Position numbers and translations under genes: made by a program | The notes under the pieces: model-generated | The model's database searches: none | What the model was told of the DNA's origin: nothing | The model's input: only the letters and a program-made list of their open reading frames with translations | In this document: positions 38,032-47,642 of the stretch, in pieces | Layout: every line of letters begins with the position of its first letter | Numbering within the stretch: the stretch's first letter is position 1 | NCBI RefSeq assembly: GCF_000281895.1 | Contig: NZ_CM001558.1 | Span: forward strand, 3,600,556 to 3,664,555 | Origin: Pseudomonas fluorescens Q2-87 | GTDB taxonomy: Bacteria; Pseudomonadota; Gammaproteobacteria; Pseudomonadales; Pseudomonadaceae | DNA length: 64,000 nt | Direction: 5' to 3'

Positions 38032-38059
38032 CAGGCCCCGGGGTGTCCCCCGGGGCCTG
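38032..38059. terminator. Bidirectional terminator hairpin
   Basis: A perfect 12-bp stem CAGGCCCCGGGG (38032-38043) / CCCCGGGGCCTG (38048-38059) with loop TGTC lies between the convergent ends of NRPS 4 and the leftward DUF3325 gene. It has no T run, but symmetry and position fit a shared terminator. Confidence 0.65.
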
Positions 38060-38076
38060 CCAGCATGGCCAGGGGC

Positions 38077-38388
38077 TCAAGCCTTGAACAAGCGCCCCAA
38101 CCCGCGTAGCCACGATCCTCGCCAGCACAATAGCAGCGTCACGACCATGCCGCAGGGCACCAGCGCCAGCAACCAGAAGACCATGCCCATGGCGACACCC
38201 AAGGCAACCTGGCTCAACAACAACCCCAAGGTCAATGCCAGTAGCGCGGTCCAGCGCAACGCTCGGGGTCCGGGAAACGGTTCGCCCGCCATGACCTTGC
38301 GCCAATGGACGAGCTGACTCAGCGCCAGCGTGCTGAGCCCTACACTCTGAAGCATCAGCACCAACAGGCTCGACATCCCATCAGCCAT
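38077..38388 (-). CDS. DUF3325-type small inner-membrane protein
   Basis: A 103-residue protein with three or four hydrophobic segments (LLVLMLQSVGLSTLALSQLV, WTALLALTLGLLLSQVALGV, MVFWLLALVPCGMVVTLLLC). Small membrane proteins of this type follow PepSY-domain genes next to TonB receptors. Its start overlaps the end of the PepSY gene by 8 bp. Its molecular role is unknown; by context it assists iron release from the imported siderophore. Confidence 0.8.
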   Translation of the reverse strand: MADGMSSLLVLMLQSVGLSTLALSQLVHWRKVMAGEPFPGPRALRWTALLALTLGLLLSQVALGVAMGMVFWLLALVPCGMVVTLLLCWRGSWLRGLGRLFKA

Positions 38389-39928
38389 TCTTCACCTCTC
38401 CGAGCACAACCACTGCGCCAGCGCGATTGAGCAAACGCCAGCCTACACTGGCTGCCAGCAGCGCAACCGCCAGCAGCGCCAGGTCCACCCCGGCGACTGC
38501 CGTGAAGCCTTGCCTGATGGCTTGCCAGGGATGATCGCCGGTGCTCCAGGCATTCGAGATCACCGCCAGCACGGCCAACGCGCTGATCGCCAGACACTGC
38601 GTAGCCCATGGCGCGCGCCGTTGCGGTGAGCGCCAGATAACCTGCGCGGCATGGGCGGTCGCCAGCAGCCAGGCCCCATAAAACACCCGGATTTCCCAAT
38701 CGGCTCTACCGCCCAACTCCACCGGCAGCCAGCGATTGGCGACGAGCATGGCCAAGGTGGCCAGCGGCATCCCAGTGATCAATGCGCTGGTAAACAGCGT
38801 CATCGGCGCAACGCTCAACGGCCCATTCGCGTTTTGCAGGCGGCGCTTCTCCAGCCAATACAACAAACCGCTGCCCAGCATCACGCAACCACTCAAACCG
38901 GCGAGAAAATACAAGGCGCGCAACCACGGCTGCTGAAAGTGCGTGACGTGCAGACCCGCCAGGAACTTGAACGTCCCGGCGGCGACAGGCAACTTGGATT
39001 CGTACAACAGGCTGGCGTTGGCACCGTCGAAATACAGCGTCTGCTCATCCTCGCTCAGACGATCACCGGCGGAGCGACTGATCTCAACGTAAGCATTGGC
39101 ATCCCCCGGATGCCAGACCCGGACGAACGTAGGCTCGCCGTTACCCCAGCGCAACCGGGCTTGCGCCATCATCTGATCGAGTGACGCCAGAACCCCCGGT
39201 TTGCCTGAGGCTTCCCGACGATACGCCGAGTTGGCTTCGGCCCCGAACTGGTCGGCCTGCTCTTGATAGACCGCTAGCACACTGGCGGGCAGGTACAGCG
39301 GGAACAGGATCAGCACGCCGGTCAGCATGATGACGAAATGAAACGGCAGGGCGAAAACCCCCGTGAGGTTATGCAAATCCAACAGGCGCCTGGGCGATTT
39401 GTCGACGCGAAACGTGAACAGATCCTGGAACAGGCGGGCGTGGATGCAAACGCCGACGATCAACGCAATCAAGCCCAACATGGCCGCCAGACCGAGCAAG
39501 CGTGTACCGGCGCTCCAGGTGGTGATATTCAAGGTGTAATGCAGTCGATAGAAAAAATCGCCGCCGCGACTGCCGGCGTCAGGCAAGACTTGATCCCCCG
39601 TCGGTGCGAGAAATCGACTGTAGCCATTCCCCTCAAGGGTCCAGGCTTGAAAGCGCAACAAGGGTCGACGGGCATCGGGCATTTCGACGTACCACTGCAT
39701 CAGCGGTTTGCCTTCGCTCAGGCTTGCGACATGTGGCACCACACGCCGATCCAGGGATATCGGCTCATCGACAGGCGCCAGACGGGTTTGCGGCAACATC
39801 CAACTGTCCAGTTCACGGTCGTACACCGCCAGGCTGCCCATGAAAAAAGCAATCAGCAACAGTCCGGAAAAACCGACGCCGACGAACCGGTGCAACCACA
39901 GCATGGACTGACGAACACTGTCGAACAT
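38381..39928 (-). CDS. PepSY-associated TM helix protein (siderophore-iron reductase type)
   Basis: A 515-residue inner-membrane protein with an N-terminal TM helix (GVGFSGLLLIAFFMGSLAVY), a central periplasmic PepSY region and further TM segments at about residues 140-220 and 330-510. His residues in the membrane parts (ARLFQDLFTF, LHVTHF) could bind haem. Relatives such as FpvG are implicated in reducing ferric siderophores in the periplasm. It overlaps its upstream neighbour by ATGA and its downstream one by 8 bp, so the three are translationally coupled behind the receptor gene. Confidence 0.82.
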   Translation of the reverse strand: MFDSVRQSMLWLHRFVGVGFSGLLLIAFFMGSLAVYDRELDSWMLPQTRLAPVDEPISLDRRVVPHVASLSEGKPLMQWYVEMPDARRPLLRFQAWTLEGNGYSRFLAPTGDQVLPDAGSRGGDFFYRLHYTLNITTWSAGTRLLGLAAMLGLIALIVGVCIHARLFQDLFTFRVDKSPRRLLDLHNLTGVFALPFHFVIMLTGVLILFPLYLPASVLAVYQEQADQFGAEANSAYRREASGKPGVLASLDQMMAQARLRWGNGEPTFVRVWHPGDANAYVEISRSAGDRLSEDEQTLYFDGANASLLYESKLPVAAGTFKFLAGLHVTHFQQPWLRALYFLAGLSGCVMLGSGLLYWLEKRRLQNANGPLSVAPMTLFTSALITGMPLATLAMLVANRWLPVELGGRADWEIRVFYGAWLLATAHAAQVIWRSPQRRAPWATQCLAISALAVLAVISNAWSTGDHPWQAIRQGFTAVAGVDLALLAVALLAASVGWRLLNRAGAVVVLGEVKNG

Positions 39929-40239
39929 CAGGTGCCTCCCGACAGATACTGAACCGTCCCCAGCGCCAGTATCGACACGCCAGCCAGCAGCACGCCATGG
40001 CGCCTTGCGCGCCGGGCGCAGAATAACCAGAGCACCAACAACGGGTAGATCACAAACCCGGCGATCGTGCTGGCGAGCACCGCTTCACTTCGCTGCTGGC
40101 CCAGCTGCACCAGGCCCAGTCCCACCAGGGTCGTCAGCGCCCAGACGAACAGATAGCTAATCGACAACGCCAGCACCAGCCACACCGTTCGCTGTCGATC
40201 CAGCGACTCTTTATCCCGTTTTACCGTTCGACGCGTCAC
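39928..40239 (-). CDS. DUF3649-like small iron-uptake membrane protein
   Basis: About 103 residues from GTG 40239, which has GGGAGGG six bases upstream; a longer frame to 40293 lacks this support. Three hydrophobic segments are visible (TVWLVLALSISYLFVWALTT, ASTIAGFVIYPLLVLWLFCA, GVLLAGVSILALGTVQYL). Its stop overlaps the PepSY start (ATGA). Such proteins sit between TonB receptors and PepSY reductases in pseudomonads. Confidence 0.75.
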   Translation of the reverse strand: MTRRTVKRDKESLDRQRTVWLVLALSISYLFVWALTTLVGLGLVQLGQQRSEAVLASTIAGFVIYPLLVLWLFCARRARRHGVLLAGVSILALGTVQYLSGGT

Positions 40240-40280
40240 CCTACCCTCCCTGCATATCGCTACAGCTGCCCGATAACGAC

Positions 40281-40311
40281 AAAAGCCCGCCATACCGAAG
40301 TATGCCGGGCT
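40281..40311 (-). terminator. Rho-independent terminator after the TonB receptor gene
   Basis: Arms AGCCCGCCATA (40284-40294) and TATGCCGGGCT (40301-40311) pair with one mismatch. Read leftward the stem ends in GGGCTTTTGT. It lies 19 bases beyond the receptor stop and would partly separate receptor from reductase-operon expression. Confidence 0.65.
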
Positions 40312-40329
40312 CGTTCGTGACTGTCCCGA

Positions 40330-42558
40330 TCAGAACTTGGCGCGCAAGGTCATGGACACTGCACGAGGATCACCAAAGATGTTCCCGTCCTGGAAGGTGT
40401 TGATGCGCTGGAAATACTTCTTGTCGGTCAGGTTGGTACCGAGCAGGTCTGCCGACAGATTCGGTGTGATCTGGTAACCGATACCGGCATCGTACAAGGC
40501 GTACCCGCCCTGGCGCAGCTTGGTGCCATCCATGCCGATCGAAGGCACGTCCAGCTTGTTGAACGTTTCGCTGACGACACTGACGCCGCCCTGCAAGCTC
40601 CACTTTTCCAACTCGCCAGGCAACTTGTAGAGCGTCCAGACGCGCAACATATTTTTCGGCAGGTAAGTCTGCAACTGCTCGTTAGGGCTGTCATAGCGCT
40701 TGTAGGTGTGGGTGAAGTTGGCGCTCAGGAACCAGTCCGGAGTCACCTGCCCACTCAATTCAGCTTCGAAACCCCGTGTCCGGGCCTTGCCGCTGGCGAC
40801 CGATGCCCGGGAGTTCGGGTCGTTCATATCCGGAACCGCGCGGTTCTCTTCTTCGATCTGGAACGCCGCCAGCGATGCGTTCAAGGCACCGTCGAGGTAT
40901 TCGCCCTTGATGCCCACTTCGTACTGCTTACCTTCAAGGGGCTTGATGATGCCATTGTTGATGTCCAGGTTGCTGACAGGCTGCGGCTGGAACACCCCGG
41001 CGTAGTTGCCGTACAAGGAGTAGGTGTCGTTGAGCTGGTAGATCAGGCCATAGAACGGCGTGAATTTCTGCGAAACGCCATCGCTGACTTTTTCCGAAGG
41101 TGAACCTGCCGTGGGTTGATGCTGGCTGCGATGCATATCAAGCCAGGTCACCCGTCCGCCGAGTACTAGCGTCAAAGGGTCCGAGAGACTCAGGCGCACG
41201 TTGCCATAGATCGCTTTGGAGCGGGTGTTGGCCACGCTGGTCGGCAGTTTGTCCGAATCTGGGAAGGCCGGATAAGGGAAGTCCGTCTGTGGATCGTTGA
41301 GGTCGACGTCGCCAATGAAATCGGAGAAATAGCCCCCGTTCGACGCAAACTCCGAGCGCGAATAGTTGGCTCCCACCAGCACTTTGTGCTCACGGCCAAG
41401 GAAGTTGAAGGGCCCGTCGACGTAGACGTCCGCCTCGTCCTGCTTCTCCCGATAATCGAACATGATCGAGTTCATCGACACCAGGTCGTCCGCCGGATCG
41501 ATCCCGCCACCGTTGCGGGCATAGGCCTGGGTCAGGTCGTAGTTGTTGTCGGCGTGACGCAAGGCCAGCTTGGTGGTCCAGCCGTCACCCAAATCGTGCT
41601 CGACTTCAGTGAAGACCGCAGTGCTCCAGAAGTAGTCGCGGTTCCAGTCGGCGCCGTAGAAATTCTTGCGCGAGGCGTCCGGCAGCGACATGGCTGGCTG
41701 GCCGGCCGCATTGGTGTAGCGATAAGCTGGCAGCGAACGCTGGGCGCCTCGGATGTCGGTATTCTGGTTGCTCGCACCGATGGTCCAGACGGTATCGGGC
41801 GTGAGGTCAATGTCGACGACGCCATAGATCTGGTTCGATTCGCGCTTACCGCCACCGTCGTAGTAGAAACCTTGATCGTGCTCGCTGAGCACCAGGCGTC
41901 CACGCACGTTGCCGCTGTCGGTCAACGGACCGGTGACGTCGATCATGCCCCGATAGTTGTCCCAGGAACCGGCACTGATTTCGGCCGATACCGCCGCCTC
42001 GCTCAACGGGCGTTTGCGGACCAGGTTGATACTGCCGCCGGGGCCGCCAGCACCCGTCAGGCTGCCGGACGGTCCCTTGAGCACTTCGACGCGGTCATAC
42101 ATCGTCAAGTCCGGAGACAGGAAGATCCGGTTATCCATGGTGGTCGGCGTGCCATCCAGCTGCAACGAGGTGATCTCGAAACCACGGGAAAAGAAACTCA
42201 AGCGGCTGGCGTCGATACGCTGGACGGTGACACCGCCGACCTTACCCAGGGCATCTTCAAGGGTATACAGATTCTGCTTCTGGATACGTTCCTGGCCGAT
42301 CACGTTGATGGTCTGCGGCACTTCGCGAAGACGCAACGGCACCTTGGTCCCCACCGACACGGTCGGCGCTTCGGTCTGCATACCCACGATCGACTGCGCC
42401 GGCAGCGTCATGGTGCTTGGTGTCTCGGTCGGCGCCTGATTGACGTCGTCCTCTTGCGCCCATGCCGACGTGGTGAGCAACATCCCCCCGCTCACCATCG
42501 GCACCAGTAGCAGATTCCCCATCTTGACCGTTGACCGGCCCTTAGCCCGTTGTTGCAT
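40330..42558 (-). CDS. TonB-dependent siderophore receptor
   Basis: A 742-residue outer-membrane receptor. It has a signal peptide ending near ASAWAQE, a plug domain (VPQTINVIGQERIQKQNLYT, VEVLKGPSGSLTGAGGPGGS) and a 22-strand barrel ending in the terminal Phe of SMTLRAKF. It belongs to the FhuE/FpvA-like group. It has no N-terminal signalling (STN) domain, and there is no sigma/anti-sigma pair nearby, so control is more likely direct Fur repression. AGGAG lies eight bases before ATG 42558. It is placed downstream of the exporter and NRPS 5 and should take up the ferric form of the product of this locus. Confidence 0.92.
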   Translation of the reverse strand: MQQRAKGRSTVKMGNLLLVPMVSGGMLLTTSAWAQEDDVNQAPTETPSTMTLPAQSIVGMQTEAPTVSVGTKVPLRLREVPQTINVIGQERIQKQNLYTLEDALGKVGGVTVQRIDASRLSFFSRGFEITSLQLDGTPTTMDNRIFLSPDLTMYDRVEVLKGPSGSLTGAGGPGGSINLVRKRPLSEAAVSAEISAGSWDNYRGMIDVTGPLTDSGNVRGRLVLSEHDQGFYYDGGGKRESNQIYGVVDIDLTPDTVWTIGASNQNTDIRGAQRSLPAYRYTNAAGQPAMSLPDASRKNFYGADWNRDYFWSTAVFTEVEHDLGDGWTTKLALRHADNNYDLTQAYARNGGGIDPADDLVSMNSIMFDYREKQDEADVYVDGPFNFLGREHKVLVGANYSRSEFASNGGYFSDFIGDVDLNDPQTDFPYPAFPDSDKLPTSVANTRSKAIYGNVRLSLSDPLTLVLGGRVTWLDMHRSQHQPTAGSPSEKVSDGVSQKFTPFYGLIYQLNDTYSLYGNYAGVFQPQPVSNLDINNGIIKPLEGKQYEVGIKGEYLDGALNASLAAFQIEEENRAVPDMNDPNSRASVASGKARTRGFEAELSGQVTPDWFLSANFTHTYKRYDSPNEQLQTYLPKNMLRVWTLYKLPGELEKWSLQGGVSVVSETFNKLDVPSIGMDGTKLRQGGYALYDAGIGYQITPNLSADLLGTNLTDKKYFQRINTFQDGNIFGDPRAVSMTLRAKF

Positions 42559-42656
42559 GCCGCTCGCTCCTATGCGTGGCCCCGCAGGGCCATCATTTTT
42601 TTTGATTGTTGTAGTGCAGAACTACTGCTCGCCAAGAAACCCTGCAGAAAACCGTT

Positions 42657-44321
42657 TCAGACAGGGAGCCAATGCCCCTGCGCTGAATGCTGTTCGACAT
42701 CCGCCCCTGCATGATCGAACGGATACAGCTGGCCGCCGTCGCATTTGAGGACTCGATCGGCGATGGAAAAATAACGATCGTCATGACTGATCGCGATAAT
42801 GGTTTTCCCCTGGGCCTTCAATTCAGGCAGCAGCTGCTGATAGAAAAAACCACGGAAACCGGGGTCCTGATCAGCGGCCCACTCATCGAGCAAAAGGATC
42901 GGCCGCTCCTCCACCAACGCCACCAGCAATGCCAACCGCTTGCGCTGCCCTTGGGACAGGCGAGTGGTGGAGAGGCCACCGTGTTCGTCGATCGTGACCT
43001 TGCGCTCCATGCGCAGACGCTCAAGCCACGCCTGGGCCAAATCCATGTCGAAGTCACCGCTAGGACCGACCAGACGCTCGAACAGATAGAAGCTGGAAAA
43101 TACCGTGGAGAAATGCGCGCGGTACCAGTCCCGCAACGGCGGGGTGATTTCCACGCCCTGCAGGCGCAAGGTCCCGGCGCCGGGCTCATACAGCCCGGTC
43201 AGCAACTTGGCCAGGGTCGACTTGCCACTGCCGTTGCCGCCGACGATGAACAGGATTTCACCCTTCGCCACACTCAGGTCCACCGGCCCCAGGCGGAAAC
43301 CATAGTCGTCGGCGGCATGGGGATAGTCGTAGCCCAGCCCCTGCAATTCGAGCATGGGCTGGCGGGCATCCGCCTGACCGGTCTGCGCCGTGAATTCGGT
43401 ACGGTAATCGGCAAAGGCCAAGGTCTCGATCTTGGCCAGCGAGACATTGCCCGCTACCAGGGTCGGCAGGCTGCCGATCAAGTCATTCAGGGGCATGCGC
43501 AAGAACATCAGCACCAGGACGAACGCGGCGATAACGCCATTGCCCAGGCCCAACCAGGCACCGGCAGCGAACAAGCCACCCGCCAGTGCAAGGATCAGGG
43601 CCACCGTCCAGTTCAGGCTCAAGGTCCAGTAACGATCGGCGTGCACTTCGTTGCGCCGCGCATACTCCGCGGCAGGCTGCAGGTCCAGCGAATAGAAACG
43701 CTCCTTGCGCCGGGCATTGAGCGCCAGTTCGAAGCGTCCCTCGATCGCGCCCTGATAGGCCGCGTACAAGCGGTCGTCAGTTTCCCGTACACGCTTCATC
43801 AGTTGGCGCATCTTGTTGAACCAGCCGTGGGCCAACCAGGTTCCCAAGCTCAGGCCAACGACACATATCAGTAGCAGCTGCCAGGACAACCAAGCCATGT
43901 ACAGGCAACCACCCAGCATCAACACGGTGTTGTAAAACACGAACGGCAAGCGATTGAAAGCCTGACCGATGCTGACGATGTCCTTGCTCAAGGTCGCATA
44001 CAGGCTGGCTTCGCCGATTTTTTCCAGCTGTTCGATGGAGGTGTCCAGCAAGCGCTTGACCATCTGCAAGCGCAATTCGTACACCACGCGGTGACCCAGC
44101 GCGGTCAACAAGGCCTGGGAACCGAAACCGCAGGCAAACAGCAGCACCAGCAAGCCAACGAACCTCGCCGCCAGCAGCGTGTTCATGGTGACAGCGCCGG
44201 CGATCAGGCGATTGATCTCATTGAGCAATCCAATGCCGGCAGCGGCGCTGACCAGGCTGGCCAACAGGCCCAGGCTCAGCAACGCTCGGTGACGCTTGAG
44301 AAGAGATAAAAACAGGGTCAT
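42657..44321 (-). CDS. Cyclic-peptide/siderophore ABC exporter (PvdE/SyrD family)
   Basis: A 554-residue half-transporter, one TMD fused to one NBD. Start taken at ATG 44321, preceded by GAGGAA. Six TM helices cover about the first 290 residues. Walker A is GGNGSGKST, the signature is LSQGQRKRLALL, Walker B is ILLLDEW and the switch region is IAISHDDRY. Relatives PvdE and SyrD move nonribosomal peptides from cytoplasm to periplasm. It lies between NRPS 5 and the receptor, so it is the probable export route. Confidence 0.88.
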   Translation of the reverse strand: MTLFLSLLKRHRALLSLGLLASLVSAAAGIGLLNEINRLIAGAVTMNTLLAARFVGLLVLLFACGFGSQALLTALGHRVVYELRLQMVKRLLDTSIEQLEKIGEASLYATLSKDIVSIGQAFNRLPFVFYNTVLMLGGCLYMAWLSWQLLLICVVGLSLGTWLAHGWFNKMRQLMKRVRETDDRLYAAYQGAIEGRFELALNARRKERFYSLDLQPAAEYARRNEVHADRYWTLSLNWTVALILALAGGLFAAGAWLGLGNGVIAAFVLVLMFLRMPLNDLIGSLPTLVAGNVSLAKIETLAFADYRTEFTAQTGQADARQPMLELQGLGYDYPHAADDYGFRLGPVDLSVAKGEILFIVGGNGSGKSTLAKLLTGLYEPGAGTLRLQGVEITPPLRDWYRAHFSTVFSSFYLFERLVGPSGDFDMDLAQAWLERLRMERKVTIDEHGGLSTTRLSQGQRKRLALLVALVEERPILLLDEWAADQDPGFRGFFYQQLLPELKAQGKTIIAISHDDRYFSIADRVLKCDGGQLYPFDHAGADVEQHSAQGHWLPV

Positions 44322-44366
44322 GCAAATTCCTCGGAGGCTGCACACGCGTACGGCGGAGCGACTGGT

Positions 44367-47300
44367 TTATTCGAAGGCCAGCAACAGGTTTTCGATAGCG
44401 GTCAGTTCATCAACCTCGGGGGTAGCGCAGGCTTGCTCGATCAACGCGGCCATGTCACTGAGCACCGGGTGAGCGAACAACTGCGCCAGTGCAACCTCAC
44501 AGCCAAACTGGTGCCTGATCCGTGCCTGGATCCTGACCAGTTGCAGCGATTGCGCGCCCAACCGGAACAGATCGGCATCGGATGTGATGGGCCAGACGCC
44601 GAGCACTTCTTTCCAGATCTCGGCGAGGCTTGTCTGCCACTCTCCTACAGGCTCCTCCCCCGCTGCCCCGGCATTCCACAGCGGCTCCGGCAGCGCCTTG
44701 CGATCGATCTTGCCGTTGGCATTGAGTGGCAGTTTCGTCAACACGACAAAAGCCCCGGGGATCATGTAGGCCGGCAGCCGTTCACGCAGTCGCTGGGTCA
44801 CGGCAGCGCTGTCCACCTCGATGATTTCACCGCACAGATACGCCACCAGGACGTCCTGATTACCCGGGCCCCGTCGCATCACCACGACCGCCTGGGCCAC
44901 GCCTGGCAACGCGGCCAACGCTGCCTCGATCTCGCCTGGCTCGATGCGAAAGCCGCGCAGCTTGATCTGGAAATCGCTGCGCCCCAGGAACTCCAGCCCA
45001 CCGTCGGCGCGATAACGCGCACGATCGCCCGTCCTGTACAAGCGACTGCCCGCCTGGACGCCCGGTGCATGAGGCTGCACGAATGGGTTGGGAACGAATG
45101 ACGCGGCGGTCAATTCAGGCCGATCGGCATAACCTCGGGCGACACCGCTGCCACCGATGTACAGATCACCGGCAACGCCGACCGGCTGGGGCTCAAGAAA
45201 CTCGTCCAGGACATACAGGCGATTGTTGGCCAACGGCTGGCCGATGGGGATGACGGCACTGTCGACCCGCTCCACCCCGTGCACCGCCGACCACACCGTG
45301 GTTTCCGTGGGACCGTAGACATTCAGCAACTTGACCTGGCGTGCCAACAGCCGTTCAGCCAGTTCCGCCCCCAAGGCTTCGCCACCGCAGAGCACCCGCA
45401 GGCCTTTCCAGGCGGCTGAAGGGTGATCGACCAGCATTTGCCACGTGGCAGGTGTCGCCTGCATGACAGTGATGGCGTGGCGCTCGAGCAAGTCGATCAA
45501 TGCCGGTGGGTCCAGGGCGGCCTCACGGCTGGCCAGGACCACGGTCGCGCCCTGGATCAACGGCAAAAACAGTTCCAGCCCAGCGATATCGAAGCCCAGG
45601 GTGGTCACCGCCAGGAGCCGATCAGTGCTGCTCAGTTGCACATGTTCCTGGATGCCCAGCAGGAAATTCACAAACGCCTGGCATTCAATGTCGACGCCTT
45701 TGGGGCGCCCTGTGGAGCCGGAGGTATAAAGGGTGTACGCCAATTGACGCGGATGAGTGACCCGCTCCAGGTTGGTATCGGGCAGTGCTGGCAATGCAGC
45801 GTCCAGCGTTTCCAGGGTGACCACGCAGGCGGCGGAACCGACGACGTCCCGCAGGGCCTCGCGCGTCAACACCAGGCCCGGTCGGGCCTGTTCGATGATA
45901 TCGGCATTGCGTGCCGCCGGTTGCCCAGGGTCGATTGGCAGGTAGGCACCGCCGCTTTTCTGGATGGCAAGCAGCGTCACAAGCAAATCAGCGTCACGGT
46001 CAAGGCAAACGCCTACCCGTTGATCCGCTACCACACCGGCCGCTCTCAACCAATGGGCCAGTCGATTGGCGCGGGCGTTGAGCGCTGCGTAGCTCAACGG
46101 TTGCTCCCCGCTGATCAAGGCGCAGCGATCAGGACCGGCATCGACCTGACGCTCGAACAGGTCCGGCACGCCTTGATTCGGTACCAGCGTTCGATCGGTC
46201 CGGTTCCAGGCTTCCAATTGTTGCAAGCGCTGGGCGTCATCAAGCATCGGCAATTGCCAGACCGGCACGTCCGGTTGAGTCATGAGCCCATCCAGCAACT
46301 GGCGATAACACCCGGCGAGACGCTCGGCGGTGACAGGCGAGAACAGGTCCAGGTTGTATTCCAGTTCGCAGTACACACCGTCGGGGCGAACCGCTACGTC
46401 CAGGGTGAGATCGAATTTGGCGCTGTCTTGCGTCGGCAACACACGTTCGACCTCAAGCCCGGGCAAGGCCAGGTTGACTGCCGAGCCCGTGCTCAAGTTG
46501 AACATCGCCTGGAACACCGGTGAGCGACTGACGTCACGCTCGATTTCGAGGTGATCGAGCAGCAACTCGAATGGCAGTTCGGCGTGCTGCAGGGCAGACA
46601 GCGACTCACTGCGCAAACGCTGGCAAAGTGCACGACCCGTCAGTTGCGGATCCAACTGAACACGATAAACCAGCGTGTTCACGAAAAAGCCCAGCATCTG
46701 CTCCAGCTCTTCGCGGCTGCGCCCGCCGTGGGGGACGCCCACGGCAAAAGCCTGTTGGCCGCTAAAGCGCGCCAACAGCAACTGCCAGGCCGCCAGAAGG
46801 ATGACAAAAGGAGTCGACGCACAATCGCGACAGAACGCCTGGATCCGAGCGGATTGGACGGGGTCCAGGGTGAACCGCAGCCGCTGGCCACGCTGGCTTT
46901 GCTGGGCGGGACGCGGAAAATCGGTGGGCAATTCCAGCACCGGTACCGACGCGCCCAGGTAGTTTTTCCAGTACTCGAGATCAGCCTGCACGGCGTCAGT
47001 GTCGAGGCGTTGTCGCTGCCAGATCGCGTAGTCCACGTATTGCACGGGCAATGGGGGCAACGTCGGGGTTTCACCTCGGACAGCCTGGGTGTAAGCCGAG
47101 GCCAGATCGCCCACGAGAATCGGATTGGACCACGCGTCGGACACGATGTGATGCATTTTCAACAGCAGCGCATGGCTGGAGACGTCGTAGCGAATCAGCT
47201 TGACCTCTAGCAGCGGCGCCTGGGACAGGACAAACGCCGACTGATCCTCAAGCGCCAGCAACGACGCCAGATGTTCATGCCGCGCGACACGATCGACGCC

Positions 47301-47642
47301 TGGCATCTCATGCTCTTGCATGATGAAGGCCACATCGTCGAGCAGCTCTTGTCGGGGCTCGCCATCGACTTCGATAAATCGGGTCCGCAATACGCCATGA
47401 CGCTTGATCAGCGCCTCGAATGCCAAACGCAACGCTGGAACGTTCAACGCTCCCGTAAACAAAAAAGCGCGGGACAGGTTGTAAGCCGTGGCATTCGGTT
47501 CCAGACGTTGCAGGAACCAAAGGCGCTGCTGAGCGAAGGAAAGGACTTGCGGCCCAGCGCCGGATTGCCTTTGGAGACTGTCGGGCAGCTGTAATTCATC
47601 ATCCTGGAGGAGCGCAAGCAATGCATCATCAAAGTCGTTCAT
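44367..47642 (-). CDS. Siderophore NRPS 5: C-A(Gly)-T
   Basis: About 1091 residues from ATG 47642; an upstream TTG would add 13. C has HHIVSDA near residue 160, A has YTSGSTG and NVYGPTE, and T has the unusual core RLGAQSL. Pocket residues read D-I-L-Q-L-G-V-V-W, a glycine-type pattern. There is no thioesterase after T. It is encoded opposite to NRPS 1-4 and starts the leftward export/uptake operon. It could add Gly as the last residue, or charge the unpaired carrier at the end of NRPS 4; the sequence does not decide. Confidence 0.88.
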   Translation of the reverse strand: MNDFDDALLALLQDDELQLPDSLQRQSGAGPQVLSFAQQRLWFLQRLEPNATAYNLSRAFLFTGALNVPALRLAFEALIKRHGVLRTRFIEVDGEPRQELLDDVAFIMQEHEMPGVDRVARHEHLASLLALEDQSAFVLSQAPLLEVKLIRYDVSSHALLLKMHHIVSDAWSNPILVGDLASAYTQAVRGETPTLPPLPVQYVDYAIWQRQRLDTDAVQADLEYWKNYLGASVPVLELPTDFPRPAQQSQRGQRLRFTLDPVQSARIQAFCRDCASTPFVILLAAWQLLLARFSGQQAFAVGVPHGGRSREELEQMLGFFVNTLVYRVQLDPQLTGRALCQRLRSESLSALQHAELPFELLLDHLEIERDVSRSPVFQAMFNLSTGSAVNLALPGLEVERVLPTQDSAKFDLTLDVAVRPDGVYCELEYNLDLFSPVTAERLAGCYRQLLDGLMTQPDVPVWQLPMLDDAQRLQQLEAWNRTDRTLVPNQGVPDLFERQVDAGPDRCALISGEQPLSYAALNARANRLAHWLRAAGVVADQRVGVCLDRDADLLVTLLAIQKSGGAYLPIDPGQPAARNADIIEQARPGLVLTREALRDVVGSAACVVTLETLDAALPALPDTNLERVTHPRQLAYTLYTSGSTGRPKGVDIECQAFVNFLLGIQEHVQLSSTDRLLAVTTLGFDIAGLELFLPLIQGATVVLASREAALDPPALIDLLERHAITVMQATPATWQMLVDHPSAAWKGLRVLCGGEALGAELAERLLARQVKLLNVYGPTETTVWSAVHGVERVDSAVIPIGQPLANNRLYVLDEFLEPQPVGVAGDLYIGGSGVARGYADRPELTAASFVPNPFVQPHAPGVQAGSRLYRTGDRARYRADGGLEFLGRSDFQIKLRGFRIEPGEIEAALAALPGVAQAVVVMRRGPGNQDVLVAYLCGEIIEVDSAAVTQRLRERLPAYMIPGAFVVLTKLPLNANGKIDRKALPEPLWNAGAAGEEPVGEWQTSLAEIWKEVLGVWPITSDADLFRLGAQSLQLVRIQARIRHQFGCEVALAQLFAHPVLSDMAALIEQACATPEVDELTAIENLLLAFE

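Noticed and set aside
39928..40293. 121-residue start for the small membrane protein before the PepSY gene
   Set aside because: The extra N-terminal residues are encoded over the ribosome site GGGAGGG of a better-placed GTG at 40239.
42589..42620. Hairpin GGCCC-CGCA-GGGCC followed by a T run as a rightward terminator
   Set aside because: No rightward gene precedes it; it lies between two leftward genes, so termination in that sense has no obvious use.
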